From positions 1 to 26,935 of the forward strand of contig CAJUOS010000031.1 in the NCBI GenBank assembly GCA_910588075.1: a DNA stretch of 26,935 bases. The letters are read 5' to 3'. Below the pieces are notes generated by a model. That model saw only the letters and a program-made list of their open reading frames with translations. It did no database searches and was not told the DNA's origin. The translations under genes were made by a program, and so were the position numbers. The stretch is from an uncultured Erysipelotrichaceae bacterium. GTDB lineage: Bacteria > Bacillota_I > Bacilli_A > Erysipelotrichales > Coprobacillaceae. Shown piece by piece: positions 15,061 through 23,891 of this stretch; position 1 is the stretch's first letter; every line of letters starts with the position of its first letter.

Positions 15061-15513
15061 TTATTTTATTTTGATAAGCCATTCATTATTTTGGATTATG
15101 TATTGAAATTCTTGAAGATGATTATCATCAAAGACTTTTAAAAGCTCTGTAAAATCATCAGCTAACTTTAAAGATGCTAATTCATGCCTTTCAATCCATT
15201 TCATTTCTCCTTCTTTAGAAGAAGATAAACTTCCATGAAATTGATTTGTTTTAAATAAGAAAACAATATATCTTCCACCATCTTGTAAAGGAAAATGTTT
15301 AACTCCACATAAAATAGGATGATAAATATCTAAACCAGTTTCTTCCTTAACTTCTCTTTTAACAGCATCAATAAATGATTCATTATCTTCAACATGTCCT
15401 CCAGGAAAAGTATAACCTTGCCAATCTTTTTTGACTCTATTTTGTAAAAGGATAAGATTTTCATGATAAACCATACAAAGAACAGTGAGTTCTACTTTTT
15501 CAAATTTTTTCAT
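15061..15513 (-). CDS. NUDIX hydrolase (MutT/8-oxo-dGTP diphosphatase type)
   Basis: A 150-aa protein with a complete NUDIX box at residues 39-61: G39, E45, R53-E54, E57-E58 and G60 follow the GX5EX7REUXEEXGU pattern. The preceding strand WQGYTFPGGHVE is typical of MutT-like enzymes that cleave nucleoside diphosphates linked to another group. Substrate is not given by the motif: oxidised nucleotides are a guess from similarity to YtkD/MutT-like proteins. The start codon overlaps the stop of the MFS gene by four bases (ATGA), and no good ribosome site is seen, so it depends on translation of the transporter gene. That pairing hints, weakly, at a nucleoside-related role for both. Confidence 0.9.
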   Translation of the reverse strand: MKKFEKVELTVLCMVYHENLILLQNRVKKDWQGYTFPGGHVEDNESFIDAVKREVKEETGLDIYHPILCGVKHFPLQDGGRYIVFLFKTNQFHGSLSSSKEGEMKWIERHELASLKLADDFTELLKVFDDNHLQEFQYIIQNNEWLIKIK

Positions 15514-16688
15514 GATTTTTCTTGTAATTTTTTATCAGCTTCATCAAATCTTTTTGTGAAAGTAACCATTATAATACAGATAATAACGATGATTCCACTA
15601 ATAAGGAATATTTTATCTGATCCATAATATTGATAAACAACCCCAAATACATAACCATAAATAGCTTTGCCTATACTCATTGCAGCATTTAATAAAGTAA
15701 CAGCAGTTCCAAATACAGCTGGATTTACTGAATCTTGTATATAAGCAAGACTAGCAACAGTAGAAATACCAACTCCTAAACAATGAACAATACTAATAAA
15801 TACAAAAACATAAGCATTAGGTACAAATGCATAAGTTAATAAACGAATAGCCATAGGTATTGTTCCTAATAGTATAAATTTTTTATAACCTATTTTTTTA
15901 ATGAGTTGTGAAGAAATCATTAAGAAAATAATTTCAGGTAAAACTTGAACAAAAGTCAACCAACTAATTAGAGAATTATTTCCTTTAAGGGTTGAAACAA
16001 GATGATTACCAGCAAAAGCTCCAGAACTATCAATAACAATTTGAGTCATCATAACAATAAGTAACATAAAAATAAAATTTTTATTAAGAAGTAATTCTTT
16101 AAAACTTCCTTTTTCTGGTTTGGCATTATCTTCTTGAATATCAGTTTTAGGGAATGAAAAACATAATAGTAAAGCAAGTCCTAATAATATAATGTAAGTT
16201 GTAAATAAAGGACCATCTAAACCATAAATATCAGCAAGAAAACCAACTGCCATACTACCTACAACATATCCTAGAGATCCCATACCTCTAATAGAACCAT
16301 AATTACCACCATGTTTTGCTGTATAGTTCATAGTAATGGTATCAGACATAGGACCAGAACCAAGTCTAGCAACTTCTAATAATAAAGCAAAAATAAGTAC
16401 ACCAATATAAACAGTTTGTTTAGAATAAAAATATAAAATAACAATACTTGTTCCTAGTGATGTCATTAATAAAAGATTATATTTTCGAGTTTTATCTCCA
16501 ATAATTCCCCATAATGGAATGACACATACACCAAGTATGAGTGAAATGGCTGTAAGTAAACCAATTTGTGAGCCTTCTAAACCAATACTTTTTTCTAAGT
16601 AAACATTGATATAAGGTATGAAACAACCAACTGCTCCTATAAGCAAGAAATAGAAAGCTTGAAACTTAATAATATTTTTATCTTTCAT
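15510..16688 (-). CDS. MFS transporter of the LacY/MFS_1-like type
   Basis: A 392-aa transporter with about 12 membrane helices and a loop between helices 6 and 7 (TDIQEDNAKPEKGSFKELL). The opening IKFQAFYFLLIGAVGCFIPYINVYLEK and the loop 2-3 motif GIIGDKTRKYN are typical of the proton-symporter branch that includes LacY, NupG and the MFS_1-like family. Such proteins import sugars or nucleosides with H+. Charged residues in the helices that define lactose binding could not be matched, so the substrate is open. GGAGG lies nine bases before the ATG. It forms a two-gene operon with the NUDIX hydrolase. Confidence 0.85.
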   Translation of the reverse strand: MKDKNIIKFQAFYFLLIGAVGCFIPYINVYLEKSIGLEGSQIGLLTAISLILGVCVIPLWGIIGDKTRKYNLLLMTSLGTSIVILYFYSKQTVYIGVLIFALLLEVARLGSGPMSDTITMNYTAKHGGNYGSIRGMGSLGYVVGSMAVGFLADIYGLDGPLFTTYIILLGLALLLCFSFPKTDIQEDNAKPEKGSFKELLLNKNFIFMLLIVMMTQIVIDSSGAFAGNHLVSTLKGNNSLISWLTFVQVLPEIIFLMISSQLIKKIGYKKFILLGTIPMAIRLLTYAFVPNAYVFVFISIVHCLGVGISTVASLAYIQDSVNPAVFGTAVTLLNAAMSIGKAIYGYVFGVVYQYYGSDKIFLISGIIVIICIIMVTFTKRFDEADKKLQEKS

Positions 16689-16748
16689 ACAATAAATCCT
16701 CCATTTTTTTAATTATACAAAATGTCAATATAAAAAGTGCTTTTATTT

Positions 16749-16769
16749 CAATATTAGAAAAAAATATTG
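16749..16769. promoter_or_regulatory. Inverted repeat upstream of the MFS gene
   Basis: CAATATT-N7-AATATTG, perfect seven-base arms, lies 60-80 bases before the MFS start and could be an operator or part of the promoter region. It is A+T-only apart from the end bases, so chance is a real alternative. The rest of 16690-16870 shows no gene. Confidence 0.25.
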
Positions 16770-16874
16770 TACTATAAATGATTGTTTGGTTTATTACATA
16801 CCATTTTTAATATTTAACTGATTATTTTGAAAAGAAATAATAGGAAGTTGGATTTGTTTTTTGATTTTATACCC

Positions 16875-16902
16875 TTGAAAAAATGAGTCAATCTCATATA
16901 AT
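16875..16902 (+). promoter_or_regulatory. Promoter of the tetR-ABC operon
   Basis: TTGAAA (16875-16880), a 16-nt spacer and TATAAT (16897-16902). The start of transcription would fall near 16909, eight bases before the palindrome at 16917. Confidence 0.65.
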
Positions 16903-16916
16903 AAAAAGTAAATAAA

Positions 16917-16929
16917 TTGGTCAAACCAA
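16917..16929. promoter_or_regulatory. Operator-like palindrome before tetR
   Basis: TTGGT-CAA-ACCAA lies just after the expected transcription start. A second, overlapping repeat, AACC-N5-GGTT (16924-16936), extends it. The position fits repression of the operon by its own TetR protein. Binding by that protein is inference. Confidence 0.5.
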
Positions 16930-16951
16930 ATGGGTTAAAGGAGAAAATGAA

Positions 16952-17572
16952 ATGAACAAAGCTTTTAATGAACTCTCTAAAGAAAAGCAACAAACTATTT
17001 ATAATGCTGCTATGGAAGTGTTTGGAGAGTATGAATATAAACGGGCATCTACTGATCTTATAGCATCAAAAGCAGGTGTTTCAAAGGGATTGCTGTTTTA
17101 TTATTTTCATAATAAAAAGACTTTGTATATGCAGACTTTTGAATATGTATCAAGAATTATTGAAGATGCAATCTCTGATGCATATTTATTAGAGATAACT
17201 GATTTTTTTGAATTAATTACTTATGCAACTAAGAAAAAAATAAAAATATTGATTGAAAATCCATATATTATGTATTTTTCTATTCGTTGTTTTTATTCAC
17301 AGAAAGAAGAAGTATCAAATGAAATTCAAACAGAAATAAGTCATGGAAAGGATAAGAAGTATGATATATATTTTAAAAATATTGAATTAAATAAATTTAA
17401 AAATGATGTTGATCCAGAAAAAATTTATCATATGTTAGTTTGGATGACTGATGGTTATCTTCATTCACAACAGATGAAAGGAAAACAGATAGAAATTGAA
17501 GAAATAAATAAAGAGTTTACACAATGGGTAGCAATGTTTAAAAGTATTTCATATAAGGAGGAATTTCAATGA
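16952..17572 (+). CDS. TetR/AcrR-family transcriptional regulator
   Basis: A 206-aa regulator. The N-terminal HTH (about 10-58) shows QQTIYNAAMEVFGEYEYKRASTDLIASKAGVSKGLLFYYFHNKKTLYMQTF, the TetR pattern with the GVSKGLLFYYF recognition helix. The rest is a helical ligand and dimer domain with no assigned ligand. AAAGGAG is eight bases before the ATG at 16952; an ATG at 16947 leads only to a two-codon frame. Its stop overlaps the ABC ATPase start (ATGA). Being first in the operon it controls, with a palindrome just upstream, it should be an autorepressor relieved by a substrate of the exporter. Confidence 0.93.
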   Translation: MNKAFNELSKEKQQTIYNAAMEVFGEYEYKRASTDLIASKAGVSKGLLFYYFHNKKTLYMQTFEYVSRIIEDAISDAYLLEITDFFELITYATKKKIKILIENPYIMYFSIRCFYSQKEEVSNEIQTEISHGKDKKYDIYFKNIELNKFKNDVDPEKIYHMLVWMTDGYLHSQQMKGKQIEIEEINKEFTQWVAMFKSISYKEEFQ

Positions 17573-18387
17573 GTATAATTAATATTCAAAATTTGACTCG
17601 TGACTATGGATCAAAAAAAGGTGTATTTGATGTATCTATTCAAGTGGAAAAGGGTGAAGTTTTTGGATTTCTTGGTCCAAATGGTGCTGGTAAAACTACA
17701 ACTATTCGTCATTTGATGGGATTTATTAATCCTAAAATTGGAAGTTGTCAAATTGATGGTTTAGATTGTTGGAAAAATCATGATGAAATTCAAAAAAGAC
17801 TAGGTTATATACCTGGCGAGATTAATTTTTTTGATGATTTGACTGGCAAAGAGTTTTTGAAGTTTGTTGCTGATTATCGTGATGTAGGAAAGGATAATCG
17901 AATGCAAGAAATGATTGAACGATTTGAATTGGATACAAGAAGTAAAATTAAAAAAATGAGTAAAGGGATGAAACAAAAACTTGGTATTGTTGCTGCTTTT
18001 ATGCATGACCCTGATATACTTATTTTAGATGAACCAACAAGTGGACTTGATCCTTTAATGCAAAATCGCTTTATTGAACTGATAGCAGAAGAAAAAAAGA
18101 GAGGAAAAACAATTCTTTTATCAAGTCATATGTTAGAAGAAGTGGAAAGCACTTGTGATCGTATTGGGATTATTCGAAATGGAAAGATTGTGACAGTTGA
18201 TTCAGTTGAAACATTAAAGAAACGTCATATGCATACATATACAGTTCATTTGAATTCTCCAGAATTAGCAGAGGCTTTTGCTAGGGATTTTGATGGAGAA
18301 TGTAATGGAAATAGTGTTACAGTTACTGCAAAACAAAGTTTAGACACCATCTTTATGAATTATTATGGAGGTAAATATAATGATTAA
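17569..18387 (+). CDS. ABC transporter ATP-binding protein (ABC-2 exporter type)
   Basis: A 272-aa ATPase. It has Walker A GPNGAGKT (36-43), a signature of the degenerate form MSKGMKQK (130-137), Walker B LILDEP (151-156), the D loop SGLDP and the switch H187 in LLSSHMLEE. The signature SKGM rather than SGGQ is common in exporters of the drug, bacteriocin and Nod type. A C-terminal extension of about 55 residues follows the ATPase core. AAGGAGG precedes the ATG. It pairs with the permease that overlaps its end by eight bases. Together with TetR this is a typical self-regulated efflux cassette; the substrate is unknown. Confidence 0.94.
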   Translation: MSIINIQNLTRDYGSKKGVFDVSIQVEKGEVFGFLGPNGAGKTTTIRHLMGFINPKIGSCQIDGLDCWKNHDEIQKRLGYIPGEINFFDDLTGKEFLKFVADYRDVGKDNRMQEMIERFELDTRSKIKKMSKGMKQKLGIVAAFMHDPDILILDEPTSGLDPLMQNRFIELIAEEKKRGKTILLSSHMLEEVESTCDRIGIIRNGKIVTVDSVETLKKRHMHTYTVHLNSPELAEAFARDFDGECNGNSVTVTAKQSLDTIFMNYYGGKYND

Positions 18388-19180
18388 TATGACTTTATAT
18401 AAAAGAGAAATGAAGGGCAGTTTAAAAATACTTATTCTTTTTGCAGCTGTTATTACTATGTATGTAACAATTATTATCAGTATGTATGATCCAGAAATGA
18501 TGGCTACTTTAGATGGTTTTTATGAAGTTATGCCAGAATTGATGGCATCAATTGGTATGAGTGCTGGAGCAACAAGTTTGATTGGATTTATGATTTCATA
18601 TCTTTATGGATTTATTTTACTGATTTTTCCAATGGTATTTTGTATTTTGCGTGGAAATAGTCTTGTTGCTAAATATACAGATAAAGGTTCAATGGTAACT
18701 TTATTAGCAGCCCCAATAAAACGAAGAACTATTATATTAACACAAATATTTGCTCTCATGAGTGGAATTTTATTACTTATTATTTATGTTACAGGTTTAG
18801 AAATTATAATAGCACAAACAATTTTTCCAGGAGAGTTAATCGTATCAGATTTATTAAAATTGAATACTGCTCTTTTATGTCTACATTTATTTATTGGGAG
18901 TATTTGTTTTCTTGCTTCTTGTGTTTTTTCTGATACTAAATATAGTATTGCTTTTGGTGCAGGAGTTTCAGCTTTTATGTATATACTTCAAATGTTAGCG
19001 AATGCAGGAGAAAAGGCTGATATACTTAAATATTTTACCTTTTTTACTCTTTTTGATGCAAATGGTATTATAGCAGGAAAAAGTGGTGCAATTATTGGAA
19101 TATTAGTTTTATTGCTAGGAACAATAGGGCTTTATACAATAGCGATAAATGTATTTTGTAATAAAGATTTACATATTTAG
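18380..19180 (+). CDS. ABC-2 type transporter permease
   Basis: A 266-aa membrane protein with six hydrophobic spans (near 16-36, 68-92, 113-140, 158-180, 183-203 and 234-258). It has the ABC-2 features: a cytoplasmic N-terminus ending KREMKGS, a large first loop with no charged core, and the segment YTDKGSMVTLLAAPIKRRTIILTQ between helices 2 and 3. An ATG at 18365 is in frame, but GGAGG lies just after it and fits the ATG at 18380. It should work as a homodimer with the ATPase upstream. No strong terminator follows closely; only weak candidates are seen. Confidence 0.88.
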   Translation: MINMTLYKREMKGSLKILILFAAVITMYVTIIISMYDPEMMATLDGFYEVMPELMASIGMSAGATSLIGFMISYLYGFILLIFPMVFCILRGNSLVAKYTDKGSMVTLLAAPIKRRTIILTQIFALMSGILLLIIYVTGLEIIIAQTIFPGELIVSDLLKLNTALLCLHLFIGSICFLASCVFSDTKYSIAFGAGVSAFMYILQMLANAGEKADILKYFTFFTLFDANGIIAGKSGAIIGILVLLLGTIGLYTIAINVFCNKDLHI

Positions 19181-19218
19181 TTAAGTTTATAAACTATTTT
19201 GAATTGATTAAACATGAG

Positions 19219-19255
19219 TAAACATTTTTATGATTTTGCTTGTGTTTATTTTTTT
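19219..19255 (+). terminator. Weak terminator candidate after the ABC-2 permease
   Basis: TAAACA (19219-19224) pairs with TGTTTA (19243-19248), and a T tract follows. The stem is short and A+T-rich with an 18-nt loop, so it is a weak call. Confidence 0.3.
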
Positions 19256-19337
19256 ATATGTATTCATCTTCTCATTTTTAATTATGTCATATATTTCTAT
19301 TTTAGAAATGTTTGTTTCAAATTGTTTTTAAATAATA

Positions 19338-19367
19338 AAAAAGCAAGTAAAGACAATAGTCTTACTT
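19338..19367 (-). terminator. Terminator of the phosphodiesterase gene
   Basis: On the minus strand AAGTAAGAC pairs with GTC-TTACTT across a bulged T, then GC and a run of six T. It lies about 155 bases after the stop of the metallophosphoesterase gene, which leaves a long 3' untranslated region. Confidence 0.6.
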
Positions 19368-19415
19368 ACCCTGATTGAGAAATTATAAGTGTGAGTTTAT
19401 TATATATTATTTTCA

Positions 19416-19452
19416 ATTGACTATCTATTGCATAGTCAATTTTTACTTTTTT
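19416..19452 (+). terminator. Terminator on the plus strand, source transcript unclear
   Basis: ATTGACTAT (19416-19424) pairs perfectly with ATAGTCAAT (19432-19440), followed by a T-rich tract. It is about 240 bases past the permease gene, so it is either a distal end of that transcript or the end of an unrecognised small RNA. The whole of 19181-19521 holds no gene I can support, only the hairpins listed here. Confidence 0.6.
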
Positions 19453-19521
19453 GTGTAATTCTTTAAATGGTATAATATCAATTTATTTCATTGTTTACAA
19501 TATATAAGGAACTATGATGTT

Positions 19522-20031
19522 CTATTTTTTTGTATTCTTTTTTTCAACAATGATTTCTTCTCCTGTTTTTATATCATAAAAATGAACAAGCTGAGTTTGA
19601 GTATCAAATATAGCATAAGTATTTTTCTTAGGATAACTTCTTCCTAATGTAAGACTTCCAGGATTGATGATGATTATATCTTCATCTTGATAAAAATAGG
19701 GAATATGTGTATGACCAAAACAAATGACATCAGCTGGATACTCTATGAGTAGTTGTTTTAATGTTGTTGGATTATAGGCATAATTATTTCTATGTCCATG
19801 TGTAATAGTAAATGTTGTATTATCGATTGTAAAGTGACTAATATAGGGAATATCAGCAAAATCATTATTTCCTTTACACATATATAAATTAGCGATATCA
19901 CCTGGTTTGTATCCAAGATAAATATCACCACAATGAATAGTTGCATCGATATGTGGAATGGATGCTATAAATTGATCTAAGTCTTTTTTTCTTAAAAAAT
20001 GAGAATCTGAGATAATTAATATTTGACCCAT
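19522..20031 (-). CDS. YfcE/MJ0936-family metallophosphoesterase
   Basis: A 169-aa calcineurin-like phosphodiesterase. The metal-binding motifs occur in order: D9 and H11 in ILIISDSHF, HCGDIYLG, KGNND, ITHGHRN and the paired CFGHTHIPY, with INPGSLTLGRS closing the fold. E. coli YfcE and its relatives cleave phosphodiesters with Mn2+; the natural substrate is mostly unknown. A further in-frame ATG is six bases upstream at 20037, but only three bases separate it from GGAGG, so the second ATG at 20031 is preferred. The gene is divergent from the MacB-like exporter operon, with 70 bases between them. Confidence 0.92.
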   Translation of the reverse strand: MGQILIISDSHFLRKKDLDQFIASIPHIDATIHCGDIYLGYKPGDIANLYMCKGNNDFADIPYISHFTIDNTTFTITHGHRNNYAYNPTTLKQLLIEYPADVICFGHTHIPYFYQDEDIIIINPGSLTLGRSYPKKNTYAIFDTQTQLVHFYDIKTGEEIIVEKKNTKK

Positions 20032-20054
20032 AGTCATAAACCTCCTTATGGTTT

Positions 20055-20083
20055 TTTTGAATAAAGTATGTTACTATTATAAT
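20055..20083 (+). promoter_or_regulatory. Promoter of the MacB-like exporter operon
   Basis: TTTTGA (20055-20060), a 17-nt spacer and a consensus TATAAT (20078-20083), some 30 bases before the ATPase start. Confidence 0.6.
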
Positions 20084-20112
20084 AACAGATAATATGAAGG
20101 ATGGTAAGTATA

Positions 20113-20817
20113 ATGTGTGCATTAATTCAATTTAAAAACATAATAAAGAGTTATACAATGGGAGATATTACCATTAATGCTAGTGATGGTGTTGATTTTG
20201 AGGTTAATAAAGGGGAATTTGTTGTTATTGTGGGTGCTTCTGGAGCAGGAAAAACAACAATTTTAAATCTGTTGGGAGGAATGGATATACCAACTAAAGG
20301 TTCTATTCTTGTTGATGGGGAAAATGTTGCATTATTTGATGAAAAGAGATTAACAGAATATCGTCGAGATGATATTGGTTTTGTCTTTCAATTTTATAAT
20401 TTAGTTCAAAATTTAACAGCTTTAGAAAATGTTGAATTAGCATCACAAATATCCAAAGATCCTCTTGATCCAAGAAATATATTAGAACGTGTTGGGCTTG
20501 CAGATCGTATGATGAATTTTCCTGCACAATTATCTGGTGGAGAACAACAACGTGTTGCTATTGCGAGAGCTATTGCTAAAAATCCGAAATTATTATTATG
20601 TGATGAACCAACAGGCGCTTTAGATTATCAAACAGGGAAAGCTATTTTAGGCTTATTAAGAGAAATGTGTGAAACATATAAAATGACAGTTATTGTTATT
20701 ACTCATAATTCAGCTTTAGCTCCAATGGCTGATAGAGTCATTCATTTAAAGAATGGAAAGGTGAGTGGTGTTGAATTAAACAAACATCCTCAACCCATAG
20801 AGGATATAGAATGGTAA
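20113..20817 (+). CDS. ABC transporter ATP-binding protein (MacB/LolD type)
   Basis: A 234-aa ATPase. It shows Walker A GASGAGKT (41-48), the Q loop in GFVFQFYNLVQNLTALENVEL, the signature LSGGEQQRVAIARA (140-153), Walker B LLLCDEPTGALD and H198 in VIVITHNS. This set, in particular the FNLV-like Q loop and the GALD loop, is the pattern of the MacB/LolD/FtsE branch, which drives mechanotransmission rather than ordinary pumping. The start at 20113 is chosen over 20101, since AAGGATGG overlaps the latter. The permease gene overlaps its end by seven bases. Gram-positive relatives export or resist antimicrobial peptides, or are signal-linked; the role here is open. Confidence 0.94.
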   Translation: MCALIQFKNIIKSYTMGDITINASDGVDFEVNKGEFVVIVGASGAGKTTILNLLGGMDIPTKGSILVDGENVALFDEKRLTEYRRDDIGFVFQFYNLVQNLTALENVELASQISKDPLDPRNILERVGLADRMMNFPAQLSGGEQQRVAIARAIAKNPKLLLCDEPTGALDYQTGKAILGLLREMCETYKMTVIVITHNSALAPMADRVIHLKNGKVSGVELNKHPQPIEDIEW

Positions 20818-23800
20818 AGAAAAAGCAAGCATATTATAAGAATTTAAGAAGAACGATTTTTAAGTCTAAAGCAAGATTTTTGTCTATTTTTTCAATTGTT
20901 TTTTTAGGAGCTGCTTTTTTTGCTGGACTAAGAAATACACCTGGAACAATGATAATGTCTATGGATCAATATTTGGATAAATATCATTTTGCTGATTTAA
21001 CATATATGGTAAGTTTAGGGTTAAGTCAAGATGATATAGATAGTATTAAAGATACAAAAGGAATTCAACGTATTGAATGTGGATATCAATTTGATGCTCA
21101 AATGAAACATCAAGATGATTTGTTAGGAGTTAAGGTTTATTCAAGTGAAAAGTTTGAAAGTGGAATGATTCATTATCCTGATTTATTAGAAGGACAATTT
21201 CCTCAAAAAGATAATGAATGTCTTGTTGATCAAGAATTGGTAAATAAATATCATTTAAAATTGAACAATAAGATAAAATTATCAAATGAACAAGGAAAGA
21301 AAGAATTTATTATTTCTGGTATTGTTAATGATACACGATATATTTCTGATATAGATAGAGGAACGAATAGTTTAGGTGATGGAACAAATGTTGGATATAT
21401 TGAAATTTTAAATAAGAAAAATGAATTTTTAGCTATACCTGATAAGTTATATGATTTACGAGATGAAAAAAAGTTATATAATCAAGTTACTATTAGTGTT
21501 GAAGGTGCAGAAAAGTATAATATTTTTTCAGATGATTATGATGACTATATTGAAAAAGTAAATACAAAAATAAAAAGTGTTTTATCTTTACGAATGAGTC
21601 GTTTATATGATGATTTAACAGAAGATGCACAAGAGGAATTAAGTAAAGCACAAAAGGAATATAATAAGGGTTATAAGACATATCAAGATGCTAAAGAAAC
21701 TTTTGATTCTAAGATGTTAGATGCAAAAATTGAATTAACAAATGCTAAGATTAAATTAGCTGAAAAAGAAGTTGAATATTTAAAATCTTCTGAAAATGCA
21801 ACACAACAAATAGGAACTGTTACTATGGAAATTGCTTATTTAAAGGAACAAATGTCTCAGTTTAATAAAACTTTAGATAATCAACAATCAGGTCCTTCTC
21901 AAGGAAATACTCAAGTTCCTAATGAAATCAATCAATTGGCAATGATTCAAGAATTATCAACTGCTTTAAAACAGATTTCTGAAGCATTAGAGATTTCAAT
22001 AGAGAAGACAACACAAGCAATTGGTGGTTTAAATCAATTGCAGGGAGGATCTTTACAAATCCAAAAAGCAAAATTAGAAATTGAAAAACAAGAAAATAAA
22101 TTAACTTTAGAGGAATTAAAAACAACAAAAAAATTAGAAGAATCGAAATTAAAATTAGATGATGCTTCACAAAAAATTTCTGATGCTAAAAAGGAAATGA
22201 ATAAAATTCCTAAAGGAAAAGTTTATACGTTGACTAAAAGTGAAAATGCAGGAGTGATGAGTTTTTTAGCAAATAAAGATTCTATTTCAGCTATTGCGAA
22301 TGTTTTTCCTTTAATGTTTTTCCTTGTTTCAGCTCTTGTTTCATTAACAACAATGACAAGAATGGTAGAAGAACAACGAGGTCAAAGTGGAATTTTGAGA
22401 GCATTAGGTTATTCAAAATGGGATGTTATACAACAATATATTATTTATGTAATTTTAGCAACATTCTTTGCTTGTCTTTTAGGTATAATTGCAGGAACAC
22501 AGTTTTTTCCACGTATTATTTATTATCTTTATCATTTAATGATGTTTAAAGTTAATGCTCCTATCGTTATTGATTCTCATTGGATGGTAGCAATACAAAC
22601 AGTCTTTATTTCTGTACTTGTTACTTTAATTGTTACTTTGATTGTATGTATAGGTGAACTTAATCTTATGCCTTCAGTATTAATGAGACCAAAAGCACCT
22701 AAAGTTGGTAAACGTATTATTTTAGAAAAAATAACAATGATATGGAAAAGGTTGTCTTTTAATCAAAAGGTAACAATGAGAAATATATTTAGATATAAGA
22801 AGCGTTTCTTTATGTCTATAATAGGTATAGCAGGATGTACAGGTTTAATTATTACAGGTTTTGGGGTTAAAAATTCTGTATCACAAGTTGTGAATTTACA
22901 ATATAAAGAAGTAATGAAATATGATGTATTAGTAAGGTTAGAAGATAATATTTCAACAAAAGATGCTAATAAATATCAAGAAAAGTTACGTCAACGAGAT
23001 GAGGTTACAAATGTTGAATATGTTTTAGAACAAAATATTAATGTTTTAAAGAATAAAGAGGATTTGATTGGAAATCTTGTTGTGTATCAGTCTATGGATA
23101 ATATTTCTAATTTTGTATCTTTAGTTGATTATCAAAATCAAAAACCAATTGTATTAGATGATGAAGGTGTTATTATTGCTCAAAAAACAGCTGAGCTTCT
23201 TAATGTTGAGGTTAACGATACAATTGATATTGAAATTAATGATGAAAAATATAATGTTAAAGTAAGTGGTATTACACGAAATTATTTTATGAATTATATT
23301 TATATGTCGCAAACTTTTTATGAGAGTATAACATCTTCTCAATTAGAAGTTAATCATGCTTTTTTAAATATGAAAAAGGTAGATTCTTCATATCAAAGAA
23401 CTTTAGAAGATTATATGAAAGAAAATGATTTTGGTAGTGTATCATATATGAGTGAAATGGGTTCTGATTTTAATACTCAAGTACAAAGTGTTGATATGGT
23501 TGTTATTATTTTAATTATATGTGCAGGAGCATTGAATTTTATTGTACTATATAATTTAACAAATATTAATATTCAAGAGCGTAAGAGTGAAATTGCAACA
23601 ATAAAGGTATTAGGATTTAGAAAGAAAGAAGTCTATGATTATGTATTTAGAGAGAATATTTTCTTATCAATAATAGGTTCTATTTTAGGTATGTTTTTTG
23701 GTTATGTTTTACATCAGTTTATAATTAAAACAGTTGAATTAGATGTTACAATGTTTGTAAGAACATTGAATATATGGAGCTATGTGATTGCTGTTATATT

Positions 23801-23891
23801 GACAATTAGTTTTACTTTATTTATTAATTTTACAATGAGACGTGTATTAAATAAAGTAGATATGGTTGAGTCTTTAAAAAGTATAGAATAG
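20811..23891 (+). CDS. FtsX-family ABC permease with a large extracellular coiled coil
   Basis: A 1026-aa permease of the MacB-like superfamily. One helix at 21-41 is followed by a large extracellular part to about 490, within which residues 263-465 are strongly helical, heptad-like and rich in Glu, Lys and Gln: a coiled-coil stalk. Three helices follow near 493-517, 550-570 and 596-615 (first FtsX core; VEEQRGQSGILRALGYS is its coupling helix). A second unit has a helix at 668-687, an extracellular domain and three helices near 896-915, 950-970 and 990-1007; its coupling segment is QERKSEIATIKVLGFRKKEV. The two-fold FtsX layout with eight helices is usual for such fused permeases. A terminator overlaps the stop codon. 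Confidence 0.93.
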   Translation: MVKKKQAYYKNLRRTIFKSKARFLSIFSIVFLGAAFFAGLRNTPGTMIMSMDQYLDKYHFADLTYMVSLGLSQDDIDSIKDTKGIQRIECGYQFDAQMKHQDDLLGVKVYSSEKFESGMIHYPDLLEGQFPQKDNECLVDQELVNKYHLKLNNKIKLSNEQGKKEFIISGIVNDTRYISDIDRGTNSLGDGTNVGYIEILNKKNEFLAIPDKLYDLRDEKKLYNQVTISVEGAEKYNIFSDDYDDYIEKVNTKIKSVLSLRMSRLYDDLTEDAQEELSKAQKEYNKGYKTYQDAKETFDSKMLDAKIELTNAKIKLAEKEVEYLKSSENATQQIGTVTMEIAYLKEQMSQFNKTLDNQQSGPSQGNTQVPNEINQLAMIQELSTALKQISEALEISIEKTTQAIGGLNQLQGGSLQIQKAKLEIEKQENKLTLEELKTTKKLEESKLKLDDASQKISDAKKEMNKIPKGKVYTLTKSENAGVMSFLANKDSISAIANVFPLMFFLVSALVSLTTMTRMVEEQRGQSGILRALGYSKWDVIQQYIIYVILATFFACLLGIIAGTQFFPRIIYYLYHLMMFKVNAPIVIDSHWMVAIQTVFISVLVTLIVTLIVCIGELNLMPSVLMRPKAPKVGKRIILEKITMIWKRLSFNQKVTMRNIFRYKKRFFMSIIGIAGCTGLIITGFGVKNSVSQVVNLQYKEVMKYDVLVRLEDNISTKDANKYQEKLRQRDEVTNVEYVLEQNINVLKNKEDLIGNLVVYQSMDNISNFVSLVDYQNQKPIVLDDEGVIIAQKTAELLNVEVNDTIDIEINDEKYNVKVSGITRNYFMNYIYMSQTFYESITSSQLEVNHAFLNMKKVDSSYQRTLEDYMKENDFGSVSYMSEMGSDFNTQVQSVDMVVIILIICAGALNFIVLYNLTNINIQERKSEIATIKVLGFRKKEVYDYVFRENIFLSIIGSILGMFFGYVLHQFIIKTVELDVTMFVRTLNIWSYVIAVILTISFTLFINFTMRRVLNKVDMVESLKSIE

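Noticed and set aside
19214..19378. A 54-codon plus-strand frame (MSKHFYDF...) in the intergenic stretch.
   Set aside because: It has no ribosome site, reads as a low-complexity Phe/Ile/Tyr string from A+T-rich DNA, and runs through the minus-strand terminator.
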